NCBI RefSeq assembly: GCF_020023385.1
Contig: NZ_JAIQCL010000011.1
Coordinates: 30,515 to 94,514, forward strand
From: Planococcus circulans
GTDB taxonomy: Bacteria; Bacillota; Bacilli; Bacillales_A; Planococcaceae
DNA: 64,000 nt
Reading direction: 5' to 3'
The position numbers were made by a program, and so were the translations under genes. The notes under the pieces are model-generated. The model was not told the origin of the DNA and did not search any database. It was given only the letters and a program-made list of their open reading frames with translations. Below are positions 7,996 to 16,533 of this stretch, piece after piece; position 1 is the stretch's first letter; each line of letters opens with the position of its first letter.

Positions 7996-9357
7996 ATGGA
8001 AGCATTAAAACTGTCATTACCGAAAACAATTGGTTTTCCAGCAAGTGCGGCTGTTTCTTTACCTGCTGAAGATCAAGGCGTCTTTGCTTCGTTGCTTGCT
8101 TCATTAAACATGGAGATGGAGCTTCCAAGTGAAGAGCAGGCACCTGCAGAAAAGTTATTGGCAAGCCTGGAGAATCTCCTGAGCTTTTTGCAGGAAGTGC
8201 CTGTTGAAGAACAAACGACGGAACAACAGGAACTTCAATACGCTATTCTTCAGCTGCAGAAGCTTCAAAGTGGAAGTGAAGAAAGTGATTTTTCGAAGCT
8301 GAACGTGATGGGTGGAATTAAAGAGAATGCAACAGAAACAGCGGACAAACTGTTTACGCTGCTTGAGAACATCCAGCAGAAACTGAAAATACTCTCCGAC
8401 AAATTTACTACAGAATTCGCCGATCTTCCTGTTTTTAAGGGGGTTGAAGAAAAAAAGACTGGCTCTAATTTGATTAGTCTGCCTCAAATCTCTAAACAGC
8501 TGGATGAGCTGATTGATAGTCTCCAAAAAGAACAGCAAGCTGCTTTGCCCATTCAGCAAAGAAAATTGATCGTTCAAGAATTGCCGCCTTTACCGCAATC
8601 GGAGGGTGTAAAGCCTGTAAAAGATAGTCCAAGATTTATGCATGAAGAGCTAAAATCAATCAACGAACTTCAAAAAGTTTCTGTTGAAACGCAAGGGAAT
8701 CAACAAAAAGCCGAGGCGGTGGAAGTTTCGTCTGCTGCCAAATCTCAAAATGTAGAAGAGCTTCAAACTATTAAAGCGCTTGAAACTAAAGTGCCTCAAG
8801 AAACAACGGTGCATTCACCTGCGACCACGGTACCTGAGGCTGTTAAAACCATGAGCAACACTGTTCGGACAGAAACCAACTCGTCGCCTGCACCAGTTGT
8901 TCGACTATCGAATCTGCTGGAAGATTTGGGTGGGATGCTGAAAAGCTCAATGCGTTTGGCAGACAGCTCTGAAGGCATGAAGATGCGGGTTAACATTTTT
9001 CCAGAGCATCTCGGCCATCTTGAAATCCTGTTGACTTCGACCAACGGAAAACTGGCCGCTCAAATCATGGCAAGTACTCCGATGGCGAAAGAGGCACTTG
9101 AACTTCAACTAAATCAACTGAGAATTTCATTGGTTCAGCAAGGAGTCATAGTAGAAAAAATTGAAGTGCTGCAGCAGGATCCTCAGTCGCCATTTGGACA
9201 GACTGGCAATCAAGCCGAACAACGCTTTTCTCAGCAGCAACAGCGAAATGGTACTGCTGGACGAAATAAAAACAGTTATTTGCAGCCGGAAGAAGAAAAG
9301 GCAGCCGAACGGCAGCCTTCAGTGGGTCAATTAATGAAAGTGGATTATACAGTATAA
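7996..9357 (+). CDS. fliK: Flagellar hook-length control protein FliK
   Basis: Secreted molecular ruler that measures the hook and switches export specificity through FlhB. Its 453 residues are Gln/Glu-rich and low in similarity over the first 300. The conserved Flg_hook domain follows (MKMRVNIFPEHLGHLEILL, then QLNQLRISLVQQGVIVEKIEV), then a Gln-rich tail. It lies between fliJ and flgD, as in Bacillus apart from the absent ylxF. Confidence 0.93.
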   Translation: MEALKLSLPKTIGFPASAAVSLPAEDQGVFASLLASLNMEMELPSEEQAPAEKLLASLENLLSFLQEVPVEEQTTEQQELQYAILQLQKLQSGSEESDFSKLNVMGGIKENATETADKLFTLLENIQQKLKILSDKFTTEFADLPVFKGVEEKKTGSNLISLPQISKQLDELIDSLQKEQQAALPIQQRKLIVQELPPLPQSEGVKPVKDSPRFMHEELKSINELQKVSVETQGNQQKAEAVEVSSAAKSQNVEELQTIKALETKVPQETTVHSPATTVPEAVKTMSNTVRTETNSSPAPVVRLSNLLEDLGGMLKSSMRLADSSEGMKMRVNIFPEHLGHLEILLTSTNGKLAAQIMASTPMAKEALELQLNQLRISLVQQGVIVEKIEVLQQDPQSPFGQTGNQAEQRFSQQQQRNGTAGRNKNSYLQPEEEKAAERQPSVGQLMKVDYTV

Positions 9358-9373
9358 AAGAAAGGGTGTTTGA

Positions 9374-9829
9374 ATGAATATCTCGACAGCGATTACCGGA
9401 TCGGCTGCTACATCAACATCGGCTGCTAAGACGGAAGCAACAAATGCATTAGGACAAGATGCTTTCTTGAAAATCCTGGTGACTCAAATGAAGCACCAAG
9501 ATCCAATGGAGCCGTTGAAAGACACCGAATTTATTGGCCAGATGGCACAGTTTACGAGCTTAGAGCAATTGACCAACTTAAATAAAACGATGACGCAATT
9601 TGTCAGCAATCAAGGAACTTCTTCGTTAGCGGATTATGCGCATTTAATTGGTACTTCGGTTAAATGGGAATCAGAAACGGGCTCAGGAGAAGGCGTTGTC
9701 AAAGCCTTGTCGAGCAAGAATGGCGAATTGATGGCCGAAATTGAAGGCACGGATGTAAAAGTCCAAATTGAATCGATTCAACGGATTGAAAAACAACCAG
9801 CAAGCACAAATGGACAAGAAATCGTCTGA
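9374..9829 (+). CDS. flgD: Flagellar hook-capping protein FlgD
   Basis: Scaffold cap needed for polymerisation of the hook. The N-terminal FlgD signature is clear: LGQDAFLKILVTQMKHQDP, then EFIGQMAQFTSLEQL. The 151-residue product is short, like other Firmicute FlgD proteins that lack most of the Ig-like domain. It starts 16 bases after fliK and is followed by flgE. Confidence 0.95.
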   Translation: MNISTAITGSAATSTSAAKTEATNALGQDAFLKILVTQMKHQDPMEPLKDTEFIGQMAQFTSLEQLTNLNKTMTQFVSNQGTSSLADYAHLIGTSVKWESETGSGEGVVKALSSKNGELMAEIEGTDVKVQIESIQRIEKQPASTNGQEIV

Positions 9830-9871
9830 CCCCGCGTGGTCAAAAGAGGATTCTTGAAAGGGGAAAATTAA

Positions 9872-10648
9872 ATGTTACGTTCAATGTATTCAGGTGTATC
9901 AGGCATGAAGAACTTCCAAACAAAATTAGATGTTATCGGGAACAATATCTCTAACGTCAATACGATCGGCTATAAGAAAAGTACAATCAACTTTCAGGAT
10001 TTGCTGAGCCAAAACATGTCGAACAGCGGCGCTAATCCAATGCAAGTAGGTCTGGGATCGGCTTCAGCTTCAATCAATGTAAATCATAACGCAGGTTCTG
10101 CCATGACTACAGGGGTCGGCACAGATTTGGCAATTATGGGTGACGGATTTTTTGTAGTCCAGGATCCAGAAGCAGCTGCTGGAGGACAATACTTAACTCG
10201 TTCTGGTAATTTTACAGTTACTGCGGCTGGAAATCTGGTTACAGCTCAAGGATATAATGTTTTAAATAGTAACGGACAGGCCATTAATGTAGCAGGTTAC
10301 GATTCTTTCAGCATCAATCGCGCGGGTGAAGTAATTGGAAGGCAAGCGAATGGAGCAGAAACTACCATTGGTTCTGTTGGTATTTCAACTCCGCCAAATC
10401 CAGAAGGGCTCCGGAAAGTTGGAGGATCTCTATACGAAATGACAGGAGCTGCAGGTGGCGCTCTCGCTATAGGCACAGCAACTGCTGGAAACACTGAAAT
10501 TAGTTCAGGGATGTTGGAAATGTCAAATGTGGATCTTACCGAAGAATTTACGGAAATGATTATTGCGCAGCGTGGATTCCAAGCCAATTCTCGTACAATC
10601 ACCACTTCTGATGAAGTTCTGCAAGAAGTTATTAACTTGAAACGATAA
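9872..10648 (+). CDS. flgE: Flagellar hook protein FlgE
   Basis: Subunit of the flagellar hook. The N-terminal rod/hook signature (MYSGVSGM, then GNNISNVNTIGYKKS) and the C-terminal Flg_bbr_C domain (EMSNVDLTEEFTEMIIAQRGFQANSRTI) flank a short variable centre. Its 258 residues match Bacillus hook proteins of about 264. In older Bacillus annotation this gene was called flgG. It is preceded by AAAGGGG. Confidence 0.95.
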   Translation: MLRSMYSGVSGMKNFQTKLDVIGNNISNVNTIGYKKSTINFQDLLSQNMSNSGANPMQVGLGSASASINVNHNAGSAMTTGVGTDLAIMGDGFFVVQDPEAAAGGQYLTRSGNFTVTAAGNLVTAQGYNVLNSNGQAINVAGYDSFSINRAGEVIGRQANGAETTIGSVGISTPPNPEGLRKVGGSLYEMTGAAGGALAIGTATAGNTEISSGMLEMSNVDLTEEFTEMIIAQRGFQANSRTITTSDEVLQEVINLKR

Positions 10649-10696
10649 AGGAGGGACGGTTAAGGTAAAGGAGTTTTCCTGACCTTGATATTCTAA

Positions 10697-10912
10697 ATGA
10701 TTAATTTGACTAGATTAAATCAATCCTCAATCACTTTGAATGCTATATACATTGAAAGATTGGAAGCAATTCCTGATACCGTAGTAACGTTGACTTCGGG
10801 CAAAAAATTACATGTTTTGGAATCCATAGACGAAGTGACTGGAAAAGTGACTGATTATTATCGAGAAATTAACATTTTACCTCGTTTACAAGAACCAAAC
10901 TTGATGGAATGA
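10697..10912 (+). CDS. flbD: Flagellar protein FlbD / SwrD
   Basis: Small 71-residue protein of the FlbD family. It carries the family pattern MINLTRLN near the N-terminus, IERLEAIPDTVVTLTSGKK in the middle, and a C-terminal V..I..Y-type segment. In B. subtilis the orthologue SwrD supports motor power for swarming. It is normally followed by fliL. Here fliM follows after 13 bases, so fliL has been lost from the operon. Confidence 0.9.
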   Translation: MINLTRLNQSSITLNAIYIERLEAIPDTVVTLTSGKKLHVLESIDEVTGKVTDYYREINILPRLQEPNLME

Positions 10913-10925
10913 GGAGAGAAAAGCT

Positions 10926-11909
10926 GTGACAGAGGGTTTATCCGATAAAAATATCGAGAAGCTGCTTTCGACGTTAGACACAGAGAAACTAGCTCCAAAA
11001 ACAAAAAATCGAAATGTTCGAACTTATGACTTCAAAAAAGCCTTACGTTTTTCACAGGATCAAACACGTACCTTGACTCGTATTCATGAAAACTTTGCAC
11101 GTTTATTAACTTCTTATTTTTCGATTCAATTGCGTGCATTTGTACAAATTTCCGTTTCAGCGGTTGAACAGATTTCATACGAGGAATTTATTCAGAATGT
11201 GCAGCAAAAATCAATTTTAGGTGTGTTTGAAGCTGCGCCGCTTCAAGGCAGTATGGCTATGGAATTTTCTCCAAATGTCGCAAATGTGATGTTCGACCGA
11301 CTGCTTGGAGGCCAAGGCAAAGTGCTGCTGAAGAGCAGTGATTTGACGGAAATTGAAGTAAGTATTATTGAAAGAGTGTTTATAAAAGCGTTAGAAAACT
11401 TTCAGGAAGTTTGGGCCTCAGTCATTGAATTGTCTCCTGAATTAAAAGAAATAGAAATAAATCCACAATTTTTAACAATCTCTCCTCCAAACGAAACAGT
11501 GATTCTCGTTTCTTTGCAGACAAAAATTGGAGATGTAGAAGGCATTATTAATATTTGCCTTCCCCACGTGGTGCTGGAGCAAGTATTGCCTAAATTATCT
11601 GCCCGCCATTGGCTAGCTAATCAGAAAAAAGAAATTGAGAATCATGAACTGGAAGCCTTAGAGAAAAAATTGCAAAGTACCAAATTAGAGATTAAAGCTA
11701 TTTTAGGCAGATCAAAAATTGATATCGGGGACTTCTTGAAACTAAAAGAAGGCGATGTCATTCGATTAAACGAACCCTATGATTCTTCGGTTACAGTTCT
11801 CGTCGATGGAAAACAAAAGTTTTTTGCGCAGCCTGGGGTTTCTAAAGGCCGATTAGCCATTCAAGTAACAGACGTGTTTGCAGAAGGAGACGTATTCGAT
11901 GACAACTGA
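10926..11909 (+). CDS. fliM: Flagellar motor switch protein FliM
   Basis: C-ring protein that connects FliG to FliN/FliY and normally receives CheY-P. It has 327 residues with a GTG start. The body is well conserved ([13 protein letters not shown], then [15 protein letters not shown]), as is the GGxG motif (LLGGQG) that contacts FliG. The extreme N-terminus, normally LSQ(D/N)EIDALL for CheY binding, reads [10 protein letters not shown], losing several of the usual residues. No che gene is present in the operon. The end overlaps fliY. Confidence 0.96.
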   Translation: MTEGLSDKNIEKLLSTLDTEKLAPKTKNRNVRTYDFKKALRFSQDQTRTLTRIHENFARLLTSYFSIQLRAFVQISVSAVEQISYEEFIQNVQQKSILGVFEAAPLQGSMAMEFSPNVANVMFDRLLGGQGKVLLKSSDLTEIEVSIIERVFIKALENFQEVWASVIELSPELKEIEINPQFLTISPPNETVILVSLQTKIGDVEGIINICLPHVVLEQVLPKLSARHWLANQKKEIENHELEALEKKLQSTKLEIKAILGRSKIDIGDFLKLKEGDVIRLNEPYDSSVTVLVDGKQKFFAQPGVSKGRLAIQVTDVFAEGDVFDDN

Positions 11910-12990
11910 TAAATTATCTCCAGATGAAGTTAAGGGATTGTTAGGTCAACAAACTAAAAGTACGAAATTGAAAAACCAAAGTTCATTGTCTAAATCGGAA
12001 ACTGAAGTTTTAACAGAGTTATTAACCGTATCACTTGGCGGCTCTGCTACTGTCTTATCTCCTATTTTGGGGGAAGGAGTAACCGTTTCGGCTCCTATAC
12101 TGTCTGTGATCGAAAGGGATCATTTATTATCCGATACAGTGGCTCCATTTTTTATTGTCCTAGGTGAATATGCAGGAGGAATCAAAGGCATTCAGATTCT
12201 TTCAATCAATAAAGAAGAAGTTTCAGCTGCAGCAGAATTAGTCGATTCGAGTAGTAATGAAGATGCAGATAAACAGTTTCAAGTTATACAAGACTTTATC
12301 CAAGAAATGTTTAACTCAGTTTCAAGTTCCTTATCAAAAGTGCTGGAATGTGAAATTGTTCATTCGTTATCGGGAATGGATACAGTTGAACGTCATGAAG
12401 ATTTTCGAGTGGGAAATTTTACGAATGAAGAGTGGTTTGTAGAAGCCGCCTTTGAAATTAAGATTAGCAACCTCCATAAATTGAACCTTCATTTATGCAT
12501 CCCGATTCGATTAGCAAAACAGATGGTTGGAATTTTGGCAGATTCCTTTGAAGAGGAAGAGGAAGAAGCAGCAGAGGAGACTCAAATAATGCCCTATCAA
12601 ACAGATAAAAACTCAATAGAATCAGAATCAATAACACAAAAAAGCCACGTGACGGATCAAGCCGCATCACCTCAAATCCAGAATGTCCAATTTTCCAGTT
12701 TTGATGAACCGGAGTCTACTGATTCTGAACCGAATAACCTGAATATGCTCTTGGATATTCCGCTTCAAGTAACCGTAGAACTGGGGCGTACAAAACGCAT
12801 GGTCAAAGAAATACTGGAAATCTCACAAGGTTCCATCATTGAGCTGGATAAATTGGCTGGTGAACCCGTCGATATCCTAATCAATAACAAGCTCATCGCT
12901 GTCGGGGAAGTGGTCGTCATTGACGAGAACTTTGGAGTCCGCGTAACAGATGTGCTAAGTACAGCCGAGCGCATCTCAAAACTGCGTTAA
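11899..12990 (+). CDS. fliY: Flagellar motor switch phosphatase FliY (FliN C-terminus)
   Basis: In Bacillus, FliY is a C-ring protein with a CheC-like CheY-P phosphatase domain fused to FliN. The FliN part is intact ([23 protein letters not shown], then [11 protein letters not shown]). In the CheC-like part, the first half-site keeps its Glu but has Thr where Asn is expected (ELLT instead of E-x-x-N). The second keeps EMFN, but the helix after it is shorter and the following Pro is missing. The frame is open from a TTG at 11878. The ATG at 11899 is preferred because AAGGAG lies nine bases upstream. 363 residues. Confidence 0.93.
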   Translation: MTTDKLSPDEVKGLLGQQTKSTKLKNQSSLSKSETEVLTELLTVSLGGSATVLSPILGEGVTVSAPILSVIERDHLLSDTVAPFFIVLGEYAGGIKGIQILSINKEEVSAAAELVDSSSNEDADKQFQVIQDFIQEMFNSVSSSLSKVLECEIVHSLSGMDTVERHEDFRVGNFTNEEWFVEAAFEIKISNLHKLNLHLCIPIRLAKQMVGILADSFEEEEEEAAEETQIMPYQTDKNSIESESITQKSHVTDQAASPQIQNVQFSSFDEPESTDSEPNNLNMLLDIPLQVTVELGRTKRMVKEILEISQGSIIELDKLAGEPVDILINNKLIAVGEVVVIDENFGVRVTDVLSTAERISKLR

Positions 12991-13664
12991 TGCCTGATAG
13001 AAGGAGTCTGCCAAGATTGAACAAATCATATTTTTTAACCATTCCCCTAATCCTGGCGGCTCTGTTTTTCAGTGCACTGTTGCCGGCACCGTCTGTACAG
13101 GCCAGTCCGAATGTGGTGGAGTGGCTGAACAACGAAGAGCCTACAGAAGAAATACCGGAGGAAAGTATCGATGTGGTGCCGGTAGAGGAAAAAAGCCTTG
13201 CCGGCATCATCGTGCAATTGGTGCTCTACACACTCCTGATTGTTGCAATGATTTACGGTTTGATTAAGTTTCTTGCAGCTCGCCAGAAAAACTTCCAGCC
13301 CAATCAGGCAGTCAAACTGATGGGCGGTACGCCGCTCGGCAACAACAAGTCGCTGCAATTAGTGAAAGTTGGCGGCCAGATGTATTTGATTGGTGTCGGG
13401 GATGAAGTGACTTTGATCAAGGAATTCTCGGATGCTGCAGAAATCAGCGGCATCGAAAAAGACTTTGAACAACAGCAGCCTGCGATGTCGAAAAGCCTAA
13501 TCGACTTTACGAAAAAGAAAATTGGTCATATTTCAAAAAAACCACAAAAGAAGGGCTTTGATCAGTTGTTTAAGCAAAGCCTGAACAAACAGCAAGCTAA
13601 ACAAGAAGCATTGCAGCAAGATCTTGAACAAAAAAGACAAGACAAGGAAGGACGTCCGCTATGA
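12990..13664 (+). CDS. fliO: Flagellar biosynthesis protein FliO (FliZ of Bacillus)
   Basis: Assists assembly of the FliP-FliQ-FliR export gate. The 224-residue product has an N-terminal signal or membrane segment (residues 10-35, FLTIPLILAALFFSALLPA). A short acidic linker and a second helix follow (IIVQLVLYTLLIVAMIYGLI). The FliO domain has GGTPLGNNKSLQLVKVGGQMYLIGVG. The tail is basic and Gln-rich. Its start overlaps the fliY stop (TAATG) and its end overlaps fliP (ATGA), so translation is coupled on both sides. Confidence 0.92.
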   Translation: MPDRRSLPRLNKSYFLTIPLILAALFFSALLPAPSVQASPNVVEWLNNEEPTEEIPEESIDVVPVEEKSLAGIIVQLVLYTLLIVAMIYGLIKFLAARQKNFQPNQAVKLMGGTPLGNNKSLQLVKVGGQMYLIGVGDEVTLIKEFSDAAEISGIEKDFEQQQPAMSKSLIDFTKKKIGHISKKPQKKGFDQLFKQSLNKQQAKQEALQQDLEQKRQDKEGRPL

Positions 13665-14350
13665 TTCCGGAAATATTATCATCCATTAATATTCCGGGCA
13701 TCGATTTTGGCGGAGAATCACCTGAAGATGTTTCAACGACGCTTCAATTGTTTTTCTTGTTGACTATTTTGTCGCTGGCACCGGGGATTCTGATTATGAT
13801 GACCAGTTTTACACGGATCATCATTGTTTTGTCTTTTGTTCGAACTGGGCTCGGAACCCAATCAATGCCGCCGAACCAAGTATTGGTCGGTTTAGCCCTG
13901 TTCTTAACGTTTTTCATTATGTCGCCGATCGCGATGGAGATGAATGAAACTGCTCTTCAGCCTTACTTGGATGGGGACATGGAGCAGCAAGAAGCACTCG
14001 ATACTGCCATCATCCCGTTGAAGGAATTCATGGCTCAAAACACACGGGAAAAAGATTTGGCTTTGTTCTTCAAATATGCAGAATTAGAAAAGCCCGACAG
14101 CATTGAAGAGATTCCGTTGACTTCATTAATACCCGCGTTTGCCATCAGTGAGCTGAAAACAGCTTTCCAGATTGGCTTTGTCATTTTTATTCCTTTTTTG
14201 ATCATTGATATGGTCGTCGCCAGTACGCTGATGGCGATGGGAATGATGATGCTGCCGCCGGTCATGATTTCATTGCCATTTAAGATTTTGCTGTTCGTCC
14301 TAGTGGATGGCTGGTATTTAATAATCGAATCGCTGCTTGTCAGCTTTTGA
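13661..14350 (+). CDS. fliP: Flagellar export gate protein FliP
   Basis: Core membrane protein of the flagellar type III export gate. Diagnostic segments are present: TSFTRIIIVLSFVRTGLGTQSMPPNQ near residue 50, and LIPAFAISELKTAFQIGFVIFIPFLIIDMVV near residue 165. VMISLPFKILLFVLVDGW lies near the end. It has 229 residues and four to five transmembrane helices. It overlaps fliO by four bases. Confidence 0.97.
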   Translation: MIPEILSSINIPGIDFGGESPEDVSTTLQLFFLLTILSLAPGILIMMTSFTRIIIVLSFVRTGLGTQSMPPNQVLVGLALFLTFFIMSPIAMEMNETALQPYLDGDMEQQEALDTAIIPLKEFMAQNTREKDLALFFKYAELEKPDSIEEIPLTSLIPAFAISELKTAFQIGFVIFIPFLIIDMVVASTLMAMGMMMLPPVMISLPFKILLFVLVDGWYLIIESLLVSF

Positions 14351-14366
14351 CGAAGGGAAGAAAACG

Positions 14367-14636
14367 ATGACTCCAGATATGGTGATCAAACTAGCTGAAC
14401 AATCGATTTTTACCATTATTCTTATATCCGCTCCCATGCTGCTGATTGCACTGGCTGTTGGATTATTGGTTAGTGTCTTCCAAGCGATGACGCAAATCCA
14501 GGAACAGACGCTGGCGTTCATTCCGAAAATACTAGCGGTCTTCATTTCACTGGTAGTTTTTGGGCCATGGATGCTCACTTTGCTTCTGGATTACACTCGA
14601 AACTTGTTTCAGCAGCTGCCAAGAATCATCGGGTAA
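14367..14636 (+). CDS. fliQ: Flagellar export gate protein FliQ
   Basis: Small two-helix membrane component of the export gate. At 89 residues it is the family's usual length. VGLLVSVFQAMTQIQEQTLAFIPKI is diagnostic. The frame extends ten codons upstream, but the ATG at 14367 with AAGGGAAG before it gives the normal FliQ N-terminus (MTPDMVIKLAEQSI). It lies between fliP and fliR. Confidence 0.96.
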   Translation: MTPDMVIKLAEQSIFTIILISAPMLLIALAVGLLVSVFQAMTQIQEQTLAFIPKILAVFISLVVFGPWMLTLLLDYTRNLFQQLPRIIG

Positions 14637-14642
14637 GCGGCG

Positions 14643-15422
14643 ATGGAAACGATTTTTGACATACTGCCTTATTTTTTATTGATGCTTATTCGCTTAACTA
14701 GTTTTTTTCTGATTGCTCCAATTTTCTCGATGCGCGGAGTACCGACGCAATTTAAAATTGGCATCGCCGCTTTTCTGGCATATGTCGCCGTTTCGACTTT
14801 GCCAATGGGGGATACTATCCCGCTTGACTCTTCTTACCTTTTATTAATCATAAAAGAACTTGGAACAGGATTGGCACTTGGCTTTACAGCAGCACTGCTG
14901 TTATATGCAGTCCAAATTGCAGGAGCTTTCATCGATTTTCAGATGGGTTTTTCAATGGCCAATGTTCTAGACCCACAGACGGGCGCACAGGTGCCGATTA
15001 TGGGCCATTTCAAGTACATGATGGCGCTGTTGTTCCTGTTGACTGCCAACGGCCACCATTTGATGCTGGATGGCGTCATGCAGAGCTTACGTGTGTTTCC
15101 GGTGGAACGGCTGGCGATTACAGTGAAAGCGGAAGACATTGCCCAGTTCATGACAGGCTTGTTTACGGATATGTTTCTGATTGCGCTGCAAATCGCGCTG
15201 CCCATTGTGGGTGCCTTGTTTTTGGTCGATATCGCACTTGGCATTTTAGCAAAAACTGTTCCTCAGTTGAATATTTTCGCTGTTGGTCTGCCGCTGAAAA
15301 TCTTTGTCGGTTTTATCATGGTTTTTTTGACCTTGCCTGTATTCTTTTATATTTTACAAATTCTCTTCGAGAAAATTTTAGTGAGCATGGCTCAGCTGAT
15401 CAGTTTATTAGGAGGAACGTAA
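14643..15422 (+). CDS. fliR: Flagellar export gate protein FliR
   Basis: Integral membrane export-gate subunit of 259 residues with about six to eight helices. The stretches GFTAALLLYAVQIAGAFIDFQMGF and NVLDPQTGAQVPIMG are typical of FliR. The C-terminal region (PQLNIFAVGLPLKIFVGFIM) is also conserved. It begins six bases after fliQ. The end of the gene contains GGAGG, which serves as ribosome binding site for flhB. Confidence 0.96.
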   Translation: METIFDILPYFLLMLIRLTSFFLIAPIFSMRGVPTQFKIGIAAFLAYVAVSTLPMGDTIPLDSSYLLLIIKELGTGLALGFTAALLLYAVQIAGAFIDFQMGFSMANVLDPQTGAQVPIMGHFKYMMALLFLLTANGHHLMLDGVMQSLRVFPVERLAITVKAEDIAQFMTGLFTDMFLIALQIALPIVGALFLVDIALGILAKTVPQLNIFAVGLPLKIFVGFIMVFLTLPVFFYILQILFEKILVSMAQLISLLGGT

Positions 15423-15425
15423 GTA

Positions 15426-16511
15426 GTGAAAAGGTATCCCCTGGACCTGCAGTTTTTTGCCGGTGAAAAAACTGAAAAAGCCACACCGCAAAAACGCCAG
15501 GAATCCAAGCGGAAAGGCCAAGTAGCCAAAAGCCCCGAAGTTGCAGCCGCCATGATCATCCTCGGCGGAATCATGTTGCTGAATTCACTTGGCGGCTGGA
15601 TGCTCGACCGGATCTTAGCTATTTACCGCATCCATTTTACGCAATATATTTCCTGGGAAATAACGCCCGCGACGATCCGGACCTTATTTGAGCAGATGGC
15701 CATGAATGCATTTTTGCTGATGTTGCCCATCATGCTGATTGGTGTAATTTTCGGCTTTCTCGGAAACTTCATTCAAGTAGGCGCCATCTTTTCAACCGAT
15801 CCCATTATGGCCAAGCTGGAAAGGCTGGATCCGGTCAAAGGAGCGAAACGGATCTTCTCGGTTCGCGCCTTGGTCGAATTGGGGAAATCCTTGCTGAAGA
15901 TTGCCATTATCGGAGGCGCTGCTTTCGGTGTGTTGTGGCTTGGCAAGGAAGAACTGTTTTCCCTATCTCAAAAAAGCATCAGTTATTCTTTATCTTTCAT
16001 CGGTTCTTTAGTGGTTCAGATGGGGCTCGTGGCAGGCATCATCTTGTTGTGTCTATCCATTCTGGATTATATCTACCAGAAATATGAGTTTGAAAAAGGC
16101 ATACGGATGTCCAAGCAGGACATCAAAGATGAATACAAAAAAGCGGAAGGCGATCCGCTGATCAAATCAAAAATAAAAGACAAGCAGCGGCAAATGAGCA
16201 TGAATCGAATGATTCAGGATTTGCCGGGCGCGGATGTGCTGATCACCAATCCGACGCATTATGCAATCGCCATCAAATACGATGCCGAAACGATGGCTGC
16301 TCCGGTCATTATCGCGATGGGCAAAGATCACTTGGCTTTAAAGATCAAAGAAAAAGCAAAAGAACTTGGAATTGTGACGATGGAAAATAAGCCTCTCGCA
16401 CGTGCATTGTATGCCCAAGTTGAAATTGGGGATACCGTGCCGGAAGAACTGTTCCTGGCCGTGGCAGAGGTTTTAGCATATATTTACCGACTAAAAGGAA
16501 AAATCCGATGA
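15426..16511 (+). CDS. flhB: Flagellar export switch protein FlhB
   Basis: Membrane protein that switches export substrates after hook completion. The N-terminal FAGEKTEKATPQKRQE and four transmembrane helices are followed by a cytoplasmic domain. The autocleavage motif NPTH lies at about residues 275-278 (DVLITNPTHYAIAIKYD). GTG start, 361 residues, with GGAGG ten bases upstream inside fliR. The intact NPTH predicts normal self-processing. Confidence 0.97.
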   Translation: MKRYPLDLQFFAGEKTEKATPQKRQESKRKGQVAKSPEVAAAMIILGGIMLLNSLGGWMLDRILAIYRIHFTQYISWEITPATIRTLFEQMAMNAFLLMLPIMLIGVIFGFLGNFIQVGAIFSTDPIMAKLERLDPVKGAKRIFSVRALVELGKSLLKIAIIGGAAFGVLWLGKEELFSLSQKSISYSLSFIGSLVVQMGLVAGIILLCLSILDYIYQKYEFEKGIRMSKQDIKDEYKKAEGDPLIKSKIKDKQRQMSMNRMIQDLPGADVLITNPTHYAIAIKYDAETMAAPVIIAMGKDHLALKIKEKAKELGIVTMENKPLARALYAQVEIGDTVPEELFLAVAEVLAYIYRLKGKIR

Positions 16512-16533
16512 ACTGGAAAGAGGAGGGAACCGC

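Noticed and set aside
8155..8577. 140-codon minus-strand frame inside fliK
   Set aside because: Shadow frame caused by the Gln/Glu-rich codon bias of fliK. No start signal or family features.
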